A DNA stretch of 64,000 bases from DATLZU01 sp035573855 (GCA_035573855.1 DATLZU010000054.1:1-64000); one strand, 5' to 3'. Numbered from the stretch's first letter, positions 25,917 through 35,674 are shown. The notes: generated from the letters alone by a model not told the origin. Translations and numbers: made by a program.

Positions 25917-27218
25917 TCACGCACAAGAGTCGATCCCGGCCGCCATAGGACGATAAGGACACCGTCGCAGCCGGATATGCTCCTCGTATTCATGCCGGAA
26001 CAACCGCAAGCTGCTCTGCACCAACACCGCTGCCCCGGTCACCAAGGTACAATACCCGGTCCCTTTCACGAATCCGCAGAGCTGCAACAGACTGTCGAGA
26101 TCTTTCTGGGTCCCTTCGCCACGCTCCACTTTGTCGACCAGCGTCGCGAGATTAATCGTCCCCATGCGGCAAGGGGGGCACTGTCCGCAACTCTCGGTCT
26201 TAAAAAAATTGGAAAATTTCAGTGTCTGGGCCACCATGCAGGTCGCGTCGTCCACGACGATAACGCCGGCCGAGCCGAGTCCCGTTCCGGCTTTCTTGAG
26301 AGAATCGAAGTCCATCGGCAGATCCAGTTGGTCTTGCGTGACCATCGAGAACGCCGGGCCGCCTGGAAACACAGCTTTCACCTTCCTCCCGCCTGAGACC
26401 CCGCCTCCGCACTCCTCGATCAGTCGGCGGATCGTCGTCCCCATCGGCATCTCATACACACCCGGCCGGTTCACGGCTCCGCTGAGCGAGAACAGCATCG
26501 TGCCCGGACATTTTTCCGTACCCACCTGAGTAAACCAGTCGGCACCGTTTCGGAGAATGCGCGGAACATTGCAGAGCGTCTCCACGTTGTTCACCAGTGT
26601 CGGCTTGCCGTAAAGGCCGAAGTCGGTGGGATAAAACGGCGGCTTTTGCCGGGGCATCGCCGGTCGTCCTTGCATCGACTCCAACATGGCCGTCTCTTCC
26701 CCCGCAACATAGCTCCCATGACCGGCAAACAGTTCGATCTCGATATCGACGCCTTTGCCGAAGATGTTCTTGCCCACAAAGCCCCGCTCCTTGGCCTGAG
26801 CGAGGGCCTTTTTCAGGTTTTCATGCTCCTCGCGATACTCGTGATTGATATAAATGAACGAAGCCTTGGCGTTGACCGCGTATGACGCGATCAAACATCC
26901 CTCGAGCAATTGATGGGGAGCGTGTTGGAGGAGATACCGGTCCTTGAACGTTCCGGGCTCATGTTCCCCAGCGTTACAGACGAAATAGCGCTCCTTGACG
27001 CGGTGGTGAAGAACTTTGTCCCACTTGGTCCCGGTCGGGAAACCGGCGCCGCCCCGCCCGCGCAGTCCGGACCGTTTAATTTCACTGACAATGTCCTCCG
27101 GTTGCAGCTCGGTCACACACTTGCGCCAGGCCTCATACCCGCCGACTTTCAAATAGGGGTCGATCTTCCACGGTGGCCCGTCGAGTTGTTGCAGCACACG
27201 CGGTTCCACAACCGTCAC
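25917..27218 (-). CDS. NuoF-like NAD(P)H-binding flavoprotein subunit
   Basis: 433 aa, the full length of a complex I 51-kDa subunit. The FMN/NADH site RGRGGAGFPTGTKW, EHEPGTFKDR and the GEETAMLESMQG region are present. The 4Fe-4S site ESCGQCPPCRMG plus a distal Cys is also intact. No other nuo genes are adjacent. With the downstream ferredoxin it may be an NAD(P)H:ferredoxin oxidoreductase or the diaphorase of a larger soluble complex encoded elsewhere. In autotrophs using the reductive TCA cycle, reduced ferredoxin is needed in quantity, which fits. The physiological partner is inference. Confidence 0.93.
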   Translation of the reverse strand: MTVVEPRVLQQLDGPPWKIDPYLKVGGYEAWRKCVTELQPEDIVSEIKRSGLRGRGGAGFPTGTKWDKVLHHRVKERYFVCNAGEHEPGTFKDRYLLQHAPHQLLEGCLIASYAVNAKASFIYINHEYREEHENLKKALAQAKERGFVGKNIFGKGVDIEIELFAGHGSYVAGEETAMLESMQGRPAMPRQKPPFYPTDFGLYGKPTLVNNVETLCNVPRILRNGADWFTQVGTEKCPGTMLFSLSGAVNRPGVYEMPMGTTIRRLIEECGGGVSGGRKVKAVFPGGPAFSMVTQDQLDLPMDFDSLKKAGTGLGSAGVIVVDDATCMVAQTLKFSNFFKTESCGQCPPCRMGTINLATLVDKVERGEGTQKDLDSLLQLCGFVKGTGYCTLVTGAAVLVQSSLRLFRHEYEEHIRLRRCPYRPMAAGIDSCA

Positions 27219-27518
27219 CAGGTTTCTCCGGAAAAAGCCAGTGGAGGGACTAACTATACGGCCCGCTTACCTCGCTCGTCAAGCCAAGTTCCGGCGAATG
27301 GGCCAGATTCTCAAGGAGTTAGGGCCAAGGGGCCTAGATCCCGATGGGCATACCGGTCGTCCACGCGGCACCGGTTCTCCGGACGGCTGTCGTGGGATCC
27401 GCTACGACGTCTGAGCTTGTCAGGGGATTCCGCGCGAGGCCCGACGGCGGGAGGAACTGACAGCCGTGATTCGACCCTCCCCGCTCCCGGCCGCACAGCG
27501 GGGAGGGTCGCGCGGGAC
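27219..27518. other. Intergenic region between nuoF-like and PuuD-domain genes
   Basis: It contains the strong hairpin at its right end. No coding sequence is supported. Confidence 0.5.
27472..27510 (-). terminator. Strong hairpin after the PuuD-domain gene
   Basis: A perfect 14-bp inverted repeat, CGACCCTCCCCGCT and its complement, encloses an 11-nt loop and sits 9 bp past the stop codon. No T run follows on the minus strand, so it may be a transcript-stabilising stem rather than a classical terminator. Confidence 0.5.
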
Positions 27519-28112
27519 TTATTTGAGATGACTGGCAGCCGCCATGAAGAACAGCATCGGAATCGACAGCATCATATTGATGCGCGAGGCATAGAGCGCC
27601 TTCTTGGCTACAGCCGCCATTTCCGGAGGGGTCGGCTTGCCGGTCTCCGCGGACTCCTTCGTCCACTGGATGATCTTCTTCTGACAGGGCCAGATTATCG
27701 CATGGACATTCGTCATCATGATCAATCCCAGGAGACCGCCGATCCATATCGCCTTGTCGCCGGTGCCCTCAAGCGAGGGATGCAGGTAAAAGATCAACAC
27801 CAACCCCGCCAACACGGTCACGGTCGCGCCGTGACGGAACCAATTCAGCGCGACCGGCATCAAGCGCGGAATCACGACCCCTTTTTGGCCGGCGTCCAGC
27901 GATTTCAGGAAGCCGGCATTGATGAAGTTGAAGAAATACAGAAGCCCGATCCACATGATGCCGGCCAGAAAATGGATCCAGCGGAAGATCTGCTCAAACC
28001 AGGCTCCGCCCTCCGGCATGCCAACCATCGCCAGCCATATGCCGACCAACACGATCGTCAGCGCGAATCCTGCGGCCATCGTTTGGTAAGGATTTTCGAG
28101 GAATGTCATCAT
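27519..28112 (-). CDS. PuuD-type (DUF989) integral membrane protein
   Basis: 197 aa with about five membrane helices. GIMWIGLLYFFNF, PVALNWFRHGATVTVLAG and IIWPCQKKI match the membrane domain of urate hydroxylase PuuD. The soluble cytochrome c part of PuuD is not present. Similar stand-alone proteins occur in chemolithotrophs; whether this one touches urate is unknown. AGGTGGTGAC precedes the start. Confidence 0.75.
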   Translation of the reverse strand: MMTFLENPYQTMAAGFALTIVLVGIWLAMVGMPEGGAWFEQIFRWIHFLAGIMWIGLLYFFNFINAGFLKSLDAGQKGVVIPRLMPVALNWFRHGATVTVLAGLVLIFYLHPSLEGTGDKAIWIGGLLGLIMMTNVHAIIWPCQKKIIQWTKESAETGKPTPPEMAAVAKKALYASRINMMLSIPMLFFMAAASHLK

Positions 28113-28277
28113 GTCACCACCTTTCGGTTAACCGCTAAGCCGGAGTGTCTACTGCAAGCCGCGCCGCAATGTCAAGCATCCGGACCCGTCATTGCCACTG
28201 CTCGTTCATCGAGCGTCATCGGGAAGATCGACAAGACGTCACAACCGGCGATTGGCGCGTGACGGTTGATGATGCGT

Positions 28278-29216
28278 TCACGCCATCAGACGATCGACGA
28301 CCGTGCAGAGGTCCCGCACAGCAGCCGCGGAGGCGTGCAGCGCCGCGCGTTCCTCGGCGGTCAGTTCGTATTCAACGATGGCTTCGGCTCCGTTTCGGCC
28401 GAGCTTGACCGGCACCCCGACCACCACATTGTGCAGGCCGTATTCGCCTTCACACAGCACGGCGCAGGGCAGGATGCGCTTTTGGTCCTTCAGAATCGCT
28501 TCGACCATTTCGACGACGGACGCCGACGGCGCATAATAGGCGCTGCCAGCCTTCAGCAAATTGACGATCTCGGCGCCGCCATCGCGCGTGCGTTGAATCA
28601 ACGCGTCCCACCGCTCTTTGGGCAACTGCTCGGTGACCGGCCGTCCGGCCACCGTCGTATACCGCAGCAACGGCACCATCGTATCGCCGTGCCCGCCGAG
28701 GACCATCGCCTGCACGTCCGTTCCGGCGACGCCCAGTTCTTGGGCGATGAACGCCCGCAACCGCGCCGCGTCCAGCACGCCGGCCATGCCCAGGACGCGG
28801 CCTTTGGGAAATCCGCTGACCCGCCGAGCCACATGCACCATCACATCCAGCGGATTGGTGACCATGACCAGAATCGCGTCGGGAGACCGAGACGCAACCT
28901 CGCGCACGACCGATTGCACAATTTTGGCGTTGGTCGCCAGCAGTTCATCCCGGCTCATCCCGGGTCTGCGCGGAATACCCGAGGTGATCACAGCGAGGGA
29001 GGAGCCGACCGTTTCTTCATAGCCGTTGGTGCCGACGATGCGGGAACTGTAGCCGCACACCGGGCCTGCCTGGGTGAGGTCCAGCGCCTTGCCCTGAGGA
29101 ACGCCTTCGACGATGTCTACCAGCACGATGTCGTAACAATTCTTCTCCGCCAGCCGTTGAGCGACCGTCCCTCCGACGTTCCCCGCCCCGACCACAGTAA
29201 CCTTCGGCCTGCCCAT
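28278..29216 (-). CDS. mdh: Malate dehydrogenase
   Basis: 312 aa, the LDH-like MDH type. NAD-binding loop VVGAGNVGGTVA, substrate arginine loop GIPRRPGMSRDELL, catalytic region GGHGDTMVPL with His, and NLLKAGSAYYAPSAS. The Arg pair in the loop points to malate, not lactate. The enzyme interconverts malate and oxaloacetate, in either direction of the TCA cycle. GGAGGGGAC precedes the start. Confidence 0.96.
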   Translation of the reverse strand: MGRPKVTVVGAGNVGGTVAQRLAEKNCYDIVLVDIVEGVPQGKALDLTQAGPVCGYSSRIVGTNGYEETVGSSLAVITSGIPRRPGMSRDELLATNAKIVQSVVREVASRSPDAILVMVTNPLDVMVHVARRVSGFPKGRVLGMAGVLDAARLRAFIAQELGVAGTDVQAMVLGGHGDTMVPLLRYTTVAGRPVTEQLPKERWDALIQRTRDGGAEIVNLLKAGSAYYAPSASVVEMVEAILKDQKRILPCAVLCEGEYGLHNVVVGVPVKLGRNGAEAIVEYELTAEERAALHASAAAVRDLCTVVDRLMA

Positions 29217-29305
29217 GTCCCCTCCGGTCGAGTTCTGAGTGAAGAGCGCTGGGTTCCGAGTTGTTGGATCGCTCCAAGCACCCAGAACTCATCATTCAGA
29301 GATCC

Positions 29306-29701
29306 TCAGTGCTCGTGCCCCGTCCAGCCCCCGACTTTGAAATTGATCGTGCAAACGAAATTTTCGCCGTCGTAGAAGTTCACCTTGATCTTTTTCTTGC
29401 CGTATCTCTTGGCCAGAAAATCCTCCGGATGATCGATCAGTTCCTGATACGTGCCGGGCGCATACTCGTCCAATTCCACGAAGCTGACGATCATGCCGGT
29501 TTTCACCTCCTGCAGAATTTTGACCGAACACCGCGGATAAATTTCCCAGAACTTCGCGTCGATTTCTTCAGGGGTCGGTTCCGGCCGTTCCTCGCCGGGC
29601 TTGATGCCCCGGTTCGCAAACTTAGCCTGCCGCCGCACATAGGGATACTGGTGACCGGTAAACAGTTTGTAGAGCCAGGGCGGCACGCTTTGATTTGTCA
29701 T
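29306..29701 (-). CDS. Conserved-looking hypothetical protein
   Basis: 131 aa from ATG at 29701. It is acidic and lacks membrane segments. Segments such as KFWEIYPRCSVKILQEVKTG and KVNFYDGENFVCTINFKVGG look like a compact alpha/beta domain, but I do not recognise the family. It lies 89 bp upstream of mdh, separated by a short repeat-rich spacer, so cotranscription is possible. A longer TTG start (29743) is less likely. Confidence 0.6.
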   Translation of the reverse strand: MTNQSVPPWLYKLFTGHQYPYVRRQAKFANRGIKPGEERPEPTPEEIDAKFWEIYPRCSVKILQEVKTGMIVSFVELDEYAPGTYQELIDHPEDFLAKRYGKKKIKVNFYDGENFVCTINFKVGGWTGHEH

Positions 29702-29762
29702 CGCGCTTGGCAACGTGTTGGTGGTGAATAGCGGGAATCGCAATATCCCGAGTTCTTCGCTG

Positions 29763-32700
29763 CTAGCTCAATGTCAAGCGCCGATAGACCATCGGCAGCC
29801 GTTCGGGCAGCGTTTCCACGCGGTCGATGACCAGAAACCGCACGTCGCCGTACAGACGGCGCACGTAGTCATCGGCTTCCCGATCGACCGTAATGCAAAA
29901 CGGTTCGACCCCGCGAAAGCGCGCTTCCCGGAGCGCCGCCTTGGTATCTTCCAGCGAGTAGTCGTCCCGGTAGCCGTCATCCAGTGGTCGGCCGTCGTTG
30001 AGGAGAACCAGCAGGCGGGTCTTGGCGGCTTGCGCCAGCAGCTTCCGCGTGGCATGCCGAATGGCCGCGCCGTCTCGATTCTGATGGAGCGGCGCGATCC
30101 CGCCGAGACGATACGCCGCCCGTCCGCCGATCGGCTCGCCGAATTCCTTAAGGACGAAGAACTCGACTTGAAACCGTCCGCGACCGGAATAGCCGTACAC
30201 GGCATAGTGGTCGCCCACCGCCTCCAGCGCTTCGCACAGGAGCACGAGGCTTTCCTTCTCCACATCGATAATGCGACGCCCGTCCGAGAGTTGTCGGCTG
30301 GTCGACCCGCTCATGTCGATCAGAAACGCGGCGGCGACCCGCCGTTCTCGCTTTTCGCGTCGCACATAGAGGCGATCCGACGGTTCCACGCCCGCGGCGG
30401 CGTCGGCCCTGCTCCGCACCACCGCGTCCAGATCGACCTCGTCACCGTCCGACCGGCCGGGCACGCGCCGCAATCCCGGCGGTCGCAGGCTTTCAAAATA
30501 ACGCCGCAGCAGTCTGATGCCCGCGCGATGGGCAGCCAGCGTCTCTTCGAAGAAATCGGAGGGACCTTCGGCGGCCACCCGCTCCACGACCTGACACCAA
30601 TTCGTCCGATAGTCTTGAATCGCGGCGTCCCATTCATGATACCGAAACACGCGCGCGCCGGCCGCATGACCGCCCGCAAGCTCCCTCTGCTCGTTCTCGG
30701 CCAGCAGCCACTCCTCCAGCACGGTTGGCCAGACCTCGCCAGCCGTCAATCCTTCTCCAGTAGCTTCTCGGTGCGGCGCTTCCGCGGAGTGATCCCGTTT
30801 GACCGCCTCCGCCGGGCTGGCTGACCCGCCGATTCCGCCTCCTGCCGTTTCCAGGTCGCCTTCGGAGCCGCCCGGGGATCCAACCGATTCTTCGCCCGTC
30901 CGGCTTCGATCCCGTACTCGATCCGGATTCATGGCGCCCCGATAGGCCCAGTTGGTCACAGGCCGATAGTCGCCCGTGAGCTCTTCAGACGATCGCGGTC
31001 CCGCGCCCTGATTCGGCTCTTGGACGGATCCTCCACTGGCCTCGCGTTGAGAAGACGCGCCCACTATCTCCTCCAACAGCCCGTACACTTGATGCGCGAC
31101 CCGGATGGCGTCCTCCGCCGTCGCTTCCGGCCTGAGCACGCGTTGGCAGAGCCGCCAGGCCCGCTCGACAATTTCCGCCACCGGATCGGGAATCCGCACG
31201 GTACCGGGTTCAGCGGTGGTGAGTAAGAGCAGCGCATCGACGACCAACTCGCGGACCGACAATCCGTGCCCGAGCGAGCGAGTCGTCGCCGCGTCACGGG
31301 CCAGGCGTGCGAGGTCACGGCTGAGTCCCGGATATTCCCGCCGCAGCAAATAGTCAACCCGGGCATCTTCCAAAATCGTCCACAAGTCCCGGATGAGCCC
31401 CGGCTGCGGATAAAGATTGAAGAACTGCCCAAGGGTCTGCACGACGGGCGCGACGGGCTTTCCCGACACGTCCTGCTCGCCTCGCGGGTCTCTCCCGGTT
31501 CGTCGACGGACTTCCTCAACCAGGTCGGCCAGCGTTTGGGCATTCAGATGATAGGTCCCAAATTCCAGATGCCCCGCCTCGTGCGCCGTCATCACATGAT
31601 AGAGCCGGATATTCTCCTCCCGTGTCGGGTAGCGTCGCAGGATTGCCGGCAAGGCGATGCTGCGCCCATCGTCCCCCACAGTGGCGCGAACCGGTTCTTT
31701 GTCGGCTCCGCTGAATTCCGGCAAAGCACGGATTGTCACGTCGGTCCCGCAGAGCGCTTCCGCGAACAACTTGAGGGATCGGGCGACGAACCGAAGCGGC
31801 ACCCCGCTCATCGCCTGCTCCGCCGAGGCCAGCGCCTTGACCGACTCCAGGGCGAAGTAGGCCTGCCCTCCTTCCACACTGTAGGCCAAGGTCTCCATGC
31901 CGGCTCTGAACCAGGTCTCGAATTTGCTCCCGGCGTCGGCAACATCGCCGATCAGCGCCGCCAATTCGGGCGCACGACGCAGATAGGCCAGCGCCGCTTC
32001 GGCATCCCGTTCCCCGACCAATGCGCCGTACCGCAAGACCCGCAGGCGCCAATCCAGGCCGGGCAGGCGTCGCATGATAGCCGGCGCTTCCGCCAAAAAC
32101 GCGACCGCCGCATCGGGCGAGCGGTCGGCGAGCAGCGAACCGAGCGTAACCACGGCCTGTCGGACCGCATCGCCGTCGAGATCGCCAAGGATGGCCGGAC
32201 TGGTCCGGAAGAATTCTAGCGTGCCCAGGTAGTCGGTCCTGCCGAGGCTGTTCTGCGCGACCAGCTTCATTCCGAAGACAGCCCACGCCCGGAGATCGTC
32301 GGGCCGGAGCACGCGGACGACCTGCGGGCTCTGCCGGATAAATTCGACCCCCACGACATAATCCACACGGGCCAACTCGGCGCCGATCTCGCCCCAGGCG
32401 CGCAACTGAGCCACCGGCAATATCCTCGTCAGTTCCGGCGCGACCCTGAACAATTCCAGCGTCACGTTCGGATCCTGTTCGGCCCACTCCAACGCGACCT
32501 CGAGCATCTGCGCGCGCTCGGAGTCCGATTCAACGGCGCAAAGCAACAGGGGACTTTCCTTGAAGTACTTCATCGCCGCTGCGCCGGAGGATCCGGCGAT
32601 GGCGATCCCGAGATCCAGCCACGGCACGGCATGGGCGAGGCAGCCGCGACGCATCAGTTCGGGAAACGCTTCGATCGCGCACCGCGCGGACTTGGGGGAA

Positions 32701-32849
32701 ACCTCTTCCAGTTCATCCAGCAGGATCAGAGCCGCCCGCACCGAATCGGGACGCCCGGCGGTCCTCGCGAGAGCCTCGACCAACTCGACGGCGGTCGCCC
32801 GGCCGAGGTGTTCGGTCAAGCGCGCAGTTAATTGTTCATTCGGTGCCAT
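29763..32849 (-). CDS. NorD/CbbO-like VWA-domain protein with HEAGH motif
   Basis: 1,028 aa from ATG at 32849 (MAPNEQ; MQSAEM at 32864 is the alternative). The reading frame stays open to 33500, but that part is antisense to the FTR gene and is rejected. Residues 1-330 form repeated helices of about 35 residues (LEFFRTSPAILGDLDGDAV type). A conserved middle contains HEAGHLEFGTYH near 422, a zinc-peptidase-like HExxH. After a polar linker (about 620-720), the C-terminal VWA domain has the MIDAS motif DMSGST and VLLNDGRPLDD. NorD and CbbO partner MoxR-type ATPases to activate NO reductase or Rubisco. The matching NorQ-like gene lies 2.8 kb away on the same strand. The target enzyme is unknown. 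Confidence 0.85.
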   Translation of the reverse strand: MAPNEQLTARLTEHLGRATAVELVEALARTAGRPDSVRAALILLDELEEVSPKSARCAIEAFPELMRRGCLAHAVPWLDLGIAIAGSSGAAAMKYFKESPLLLCAVESDSERAQMLEVALEWAEQDPNVTLELFRVAPELTRILPVAQLRAWGEIGAELARVDYVVGVEFIRQSPQVVRVLRPDDLRAWAVFGMKLVAQNSLGRTDYLGTLEFFRTSPAILGDLDGDAVRQAVVTLGSLLADRSPDAAVAFLAEAPAIMRRLPGLDWRLRVLRYGALVGERDAEAALAYLRRAPELAALIGDVADAGSKFETWFRAGMETLAYSVEGGQAYFALESVKALASAEQAMSGVPLRFVARSLKLFAEALCGTDVTIRALPEFSGADKEPVRATVGDDGRSIALPAILRRYPTREENIRLYHVMTAHEAGHLEFGTYHLNAQTLADLVEEVRRRTGRDPRGEQDVSGKPVAPVVQTLGQFFNLYPQPGLIRDLWTILEDARVDYLLRREYPGLSRDLARLARDAATTRSLGHGLSVRELVVDALLLLTTAEPGTVRIPDPVAEIVERAWRLCQRVLRPEATAEDAIRVAHQVYGLLEEIVGASSQREASGGSVQEPNQGAGPRSSEELTGDYRPVTNWAYRGAMNPDRVRDRSRTGEESVGSPGGSEGDLETAGGGIGGSASPAEAVKRDHSAEAPHREATGEGLTAGEVWPTVLEEWLLAENEQRELAGGHAAGARVFRYHEWDAAIQDYRTNWCQVVERVAAEGPSDFFEETLAAHRAGIRLLRRYFESLRPPGLRRVPGRSDGDEVDLDAVVRSRADAAAGVEPSDRLYVRREKRERRVAAAFLIDMSGSTSRQLSDGRRIIDVEKESLVLLCEALEAVGDHYAVYGYSGRGRFQVEFFVLKEFGEPIGGRAAYRLGGIAPLHQNRDGAAIRHATRKLLAQAAKTRLLVLLNDGRPLDDGYRDDYSLEDTKAALREARFRGVEPFCITVDREADDYVRRLYGDVRFLVIDRVETLPERLPMVYRRLTLS

Positions 32850-33026
32850 CTCGGCCGACTGCATGTGCGGGCACGAGCGGAAGAGCTTGCTGGACCGTCC
32901 CTCGCCCCTCACCTTCTTCACGAAGGGTCGGATTGTAAAGGAGGCCCTTTCGCTTGTAAACTGCGGGCTCACGCAGAGGTCGCCTTGCAAGCATCGGTTG
33001 GATGCGCCGGTGTTAGGAGAATCAGC

Positions 33027-33476
33027 ATGTCCGAACCACGTCCAGAGAGTGTAGAGAAGATATGGAAGTTCGTGCGGGGATTCGCGGAAAAGAGCGGCAC
33101 GACGTTTCATCCCAATCCCGCCGTGACCGAAGCGGTCGTCAAGGGTCTGGCCGCGCACGTGGACGAATTGGGAAGGCCGCTTTGCCCGTGCAATTTCTAC
33201 CAGGACAAGCAAGCGGAGGCCAAGCTGCGGCGATGGATTTGCGCCTGTGACGAGATGCAGATCTACAAGTACTGTCACTGTCTGCTGTTCGTGCGGGAGG
33301 ACGGCATGCCGATCACCGAGTACCTCCCGGAGGACCACGAAGGCCGGCAGGTCTACGGTCTGATCACCGACCCGACTCCGGATAAAGGTCGTGCGCTTCG
33401 TCATAGGGCGCACACACAGAGCGAGCCCGGCCGGGTGCAAGTGCCCGCCGCCATCGAGCCAGGGCCGACCCCTTGA
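33027..33476 (+). CDS. Ferredoxin:thioredoxin reductase catalytic subunit
   Basis: 149 aa. Six cysteines sit in the family pattern: CPC, CAC (usually CPC) and CHC (LCPCNFY, ICACDE, KYCHCLLF). These hold the 4Fe-4S cluster and the active disulfide that passes electrons from ferredoxin to thioredoxin. TAGGAGAATCAGC precedes the start. The last 25 residues are a disordered tail. The 5' end faces the NorD-like gene, and the M28 peptidase gene overlaps the stop. It gives this organism a light-independent FTR, as seen in several anaerobes and Nitrospirota. Confidence 0.92.
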   Translation: MSEPRPESVEKIWKFVRGFAEKSGTTFHPNPAVTEAVVKGLAAHVDELGRPLCPCNFYQDKQAEAKLRRWICACDEMQIYKYCHCLLFVREDGMPITEYLPEDHEGRQVYGLITDPTPDKGRALRHRAHTQSEPGRVQVPAAIEPGPTP

Positions 33477-34792
33477 TCGACCAGCCCGTCCCTTCGCCAC
33501 AGGGTGACATCCGGCGGCGACTGTGGCTCCCCATCTCGCTGCATCTCATCTTCGCCGGGTTCATTCCGTGCGGGTTCGCCATGGCCGCTGTCGATCCCAA
33601 GACCCTCCCCATCACCAGCGACCTCGCCAAACGGTTGAAAGCCCACGTCGACTTTCTGGCCGGCCCTGACCTCGCAGGACGCAAACCGGGCACCCCTGGC
33701 CATCGGAAGGCGGCCGCCTACATCGAAGCCCGATTCCAGGAAGCCGGGCTTGCCCCGTTGGCCTCGTTAAAGGGATACCGGCAATCAGTCTCGACGGCGC
33801 TGGGAGACAACCTCCTCGGCAGGCATCCTTCGACCCCGCCCGATCCGGCTTCGCGGTGGATTGTCATCGGGGCGCATTACGATCATTTGGGCGGCCGATA
33901 CCTGGGCGCCGACGACAACGCGTCTGCGGTCGCGATCCTGATCGAAACCGCCCGAATTCTGCCGCCTCTCCGAGCGCATTGGGCGCTGTTCGCCGCGTTC
34001 AATACGGAAGAGCCGCCTTATATCCGCACATCGCTCATGGGATCGCAACACTTCGTCGACCACCTCCCGGCGGAGATCGGCGCACCGTCTGACATCCAAG
34101 CCGCGGTCATCATGGATCTCATGGGCGGGGTTCATTGGGAGCCCTTGCGAGAGACAATCTTTGCAGCGGGAGCGGAAAAGAGTCCGGAGCTGTACGCTCG
34201 CCTCAAACAGGCGAGCAGGCCCCAGGTGCGAGGCGCCAGGCTTGAGGCCGTGGCTTCGACCCTCTCGCCTCTCGTCTCCGGCCACCCACCCCTTACCGTG
34301 CTTCCCGTCGGCCTGCATCTGGTCGAAGAGATCCCACTGCTCGGTCAAGTCGCGTTCAGCGACTATGACGCATTCCGGAACGCCCGAGTCCCGTTCCTGT
34401 TTCTCTCGGCAGGCCGCACACCGCGTTATCACCAGCCGTCCGACTTGCCTGACACGCTGCACTACGAACGGATGGCCGCGACGGTGGCGTGGTTACAAGA
34501 CCTCGTCCAATTGATCGATCAGGACCAAGGGCCATATGGATTCGACAATGATCGGCTGGTCTTCGGTGACGAACTGGCAAGCTTGCGGCCGTTGCTCGCT
34601 CTCGCCGCGGACGAGCAAAGCAAGATTCCTGGCACGTCCGCCCTCTCGCTCTGGAAATTGAAGCGGGACCTCGAATGGTTAGAACGGGTGAACCCCGACA
34701 AACCGTCCAAGGACGACATCGCGCGGCTGGAGCGGATCTCCATCCGCCTCCAATGCCTGCTAGCCGACTTCCCCGGCTGCTTTTTGTTGTGA
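33473..34792 (+). CDS. M28-family metallopeptidase
   Basis: 439 aa from a TTG overlapping the FTR stop. An N-terminal membrane signal anchor (about 17-38) suggests periplasmic placement. Dizinc ligands and the catalytic residue are visible: GAHYDHLGG, ADDNASAVA, FNTEEPP, IMDLMGG and a terminal YHQPSDLP. M28 enzymes are aminopeptidases or carboxypeptidases. The substrate is unknown. Translation is probably coupled to the FTR gene. Confidence 0.87.
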   Translation: MIDQPVPSPQGDIRRRLWLPISLHLIFAGFIPCGFAMAAVDPKTLPITSDLAKRLKAHVDFLAGPDLAGRKPGTPGHRKAAAYIEARFQEAGLAPLASLKGYRQSVSTALGDNLLGRHPSTPPDPASRWIVIGAHYDHLGGRYLGADDNASAVAILIETARILPPLRAHWALFAAFNTEEPPYIRTSLMGSQHFVDHLPAEIGAPSDIQAAVIMDLMGGVHWEPLRETIFAAGAEKSPELYARLKQASRPQVRGARLEAVASTLSPLVSGHPPLTVLPVGLHLVEEIPLLGQVAFSDYDAFRNARVPFLFLSAGRTPRYHQPSDLPDTLHYERMAATVAWLQDLVQLIDQDQGPYGFDNDRLVFGDELASLRPLLALAADEQSKIPGTSALSLWKLKRDLEWLERVNPDKPSKDDIARLERISIRLQCLLADFPGCFLL

Positions 34793-34834
34793 CCGCGCGA
34801 GGCTGAAAGAGTTTGTTGATGCGCACGACGCCGG

Positions 34835-35302
34835 CTACTCCCATCCGACGACCTCGTACCCCTTTTCCGTGAGACACCGCTCGATGAAGCGACGAGAGAT
34901 CTGATTCCGTTCGCCGTCGCCCGTGAACACGCGCCACAGCCCGGTGATCAGGCCCCACACCGCCCCGCTTGCCGCACCGATGGCGGACCCGCTTCCCGCC
35001 ACGCCGATCACTGCTCCTCCGACCGCGCCCCCGGCTGCCCCGATCCCGGCACCGACCGCTGTACTGCCGGCCACTTCCCCGACTTGACCGGTTCCCGGTT
35101 CGGCGCCTGCCGCCTTCGCCATTTGTTTGCACGCGGCCACGTCCCGTTCGGCCGCTTCCTGGCCGACGGCGGTGAAATGGGAATTGGGGTAAAGCACCGG
35201 GTGAGGACCAGAGCAACCGGCGAGACCGAAGATTGCGAAGGCGACCACCAGACCCGGACCTAGCCCGCATGAAAACCTGGTGCCGAACAGGCAGCGGTTC
35301 AT
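34835..35302 (-). CDS. Glycine-zipper lipoprotein
   Basis: 155 aa from ATG at 35302. Signal peptide with lipobox FGLAGC. Residues 70-120 are a glycine zipper (AVGAGIGAAGGAVGGAVIGV) like those of outer-membrane lipoproteins such as SlyB or Rcs-type proteins. It ends with an acidic tail. The function is probably structural in the envelope. The start overlaps the YggU gene by 4 bp. Confidence 0.82.
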   Translation of the reverse strand: MNRCLFGTRFSCGLGPGLVVAFAIFGLAGCSGPHPVLYPNSHFTAVGQEAAERDVAACKQMAKAAGAEPGTGQVGEVAGSTAVGAGIGAAGGAVGGAVIGVAGSGSAIGAASGAVWGLITGLWRVFTGDGERNQISRRFIERCLTEKGYEVVGWE

Positions 35303-35622
35303 GCCCGTTCTTTCTGCAGCGACGCCGACACCCCGAACGCTTGACACACGTTCACCGCGCTGACTCCTCTTAACAGAACGCGCTTGCGCCGCCCGGTCGC
35401 TCCGGAACCGATTTCGACAGCGCGCCTCGGGAGACCGAACGTCGCGGCGAGGAACCGGCACAGTTCTTCATTGGCTGCACCTTCGGCCGGCGGCGCGGCG
35501 ACTCGGACCTTCAACGCCTCCCCGTGGAGCCCGACGTACTCGGTCCGCGCCGCCTTGGGCTGCACGTGCACGAAAAGAATCGCCCCGGCAGGGCTGTCTT
35601 GGACGATTGGGGGAGAACTCAC
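35299..35622 (-). CDS. YggU/DUF167 family protein
   Basis: 107 aa. Conserved core VHVQPKAARTEYVG, ALKVRVAAPPAEGAANEEL and GATGRRKRVLL is diagnostic of DUF167. The biochemical role is unknown. It is followed by the overlapping lipoprotein gene. Confidence 0.92.
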   Translation of the reverse strand: MSSPPIVQDSPAGAILFVHVQPKAARTEYVGLHGEALKVRVAAPPAEGAANEELCRFLAATFGLPRRAVEIGSGATGRRKRVLLRGVSAVNVCQAFGVSASLQKERA

Positions 35623-35674
35623 CGGAATAGCAGCGTCGTTCCCTTGCCCCGCGCGCCACTCACTGCGCGGCTTT

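Noticed and set aside
32850..33500. N-terminal extension of the NorD-like frame
   Set aside because: It runs antisense through the well-supported FTR gene, has no ribosome-binding site and is not protein-like.
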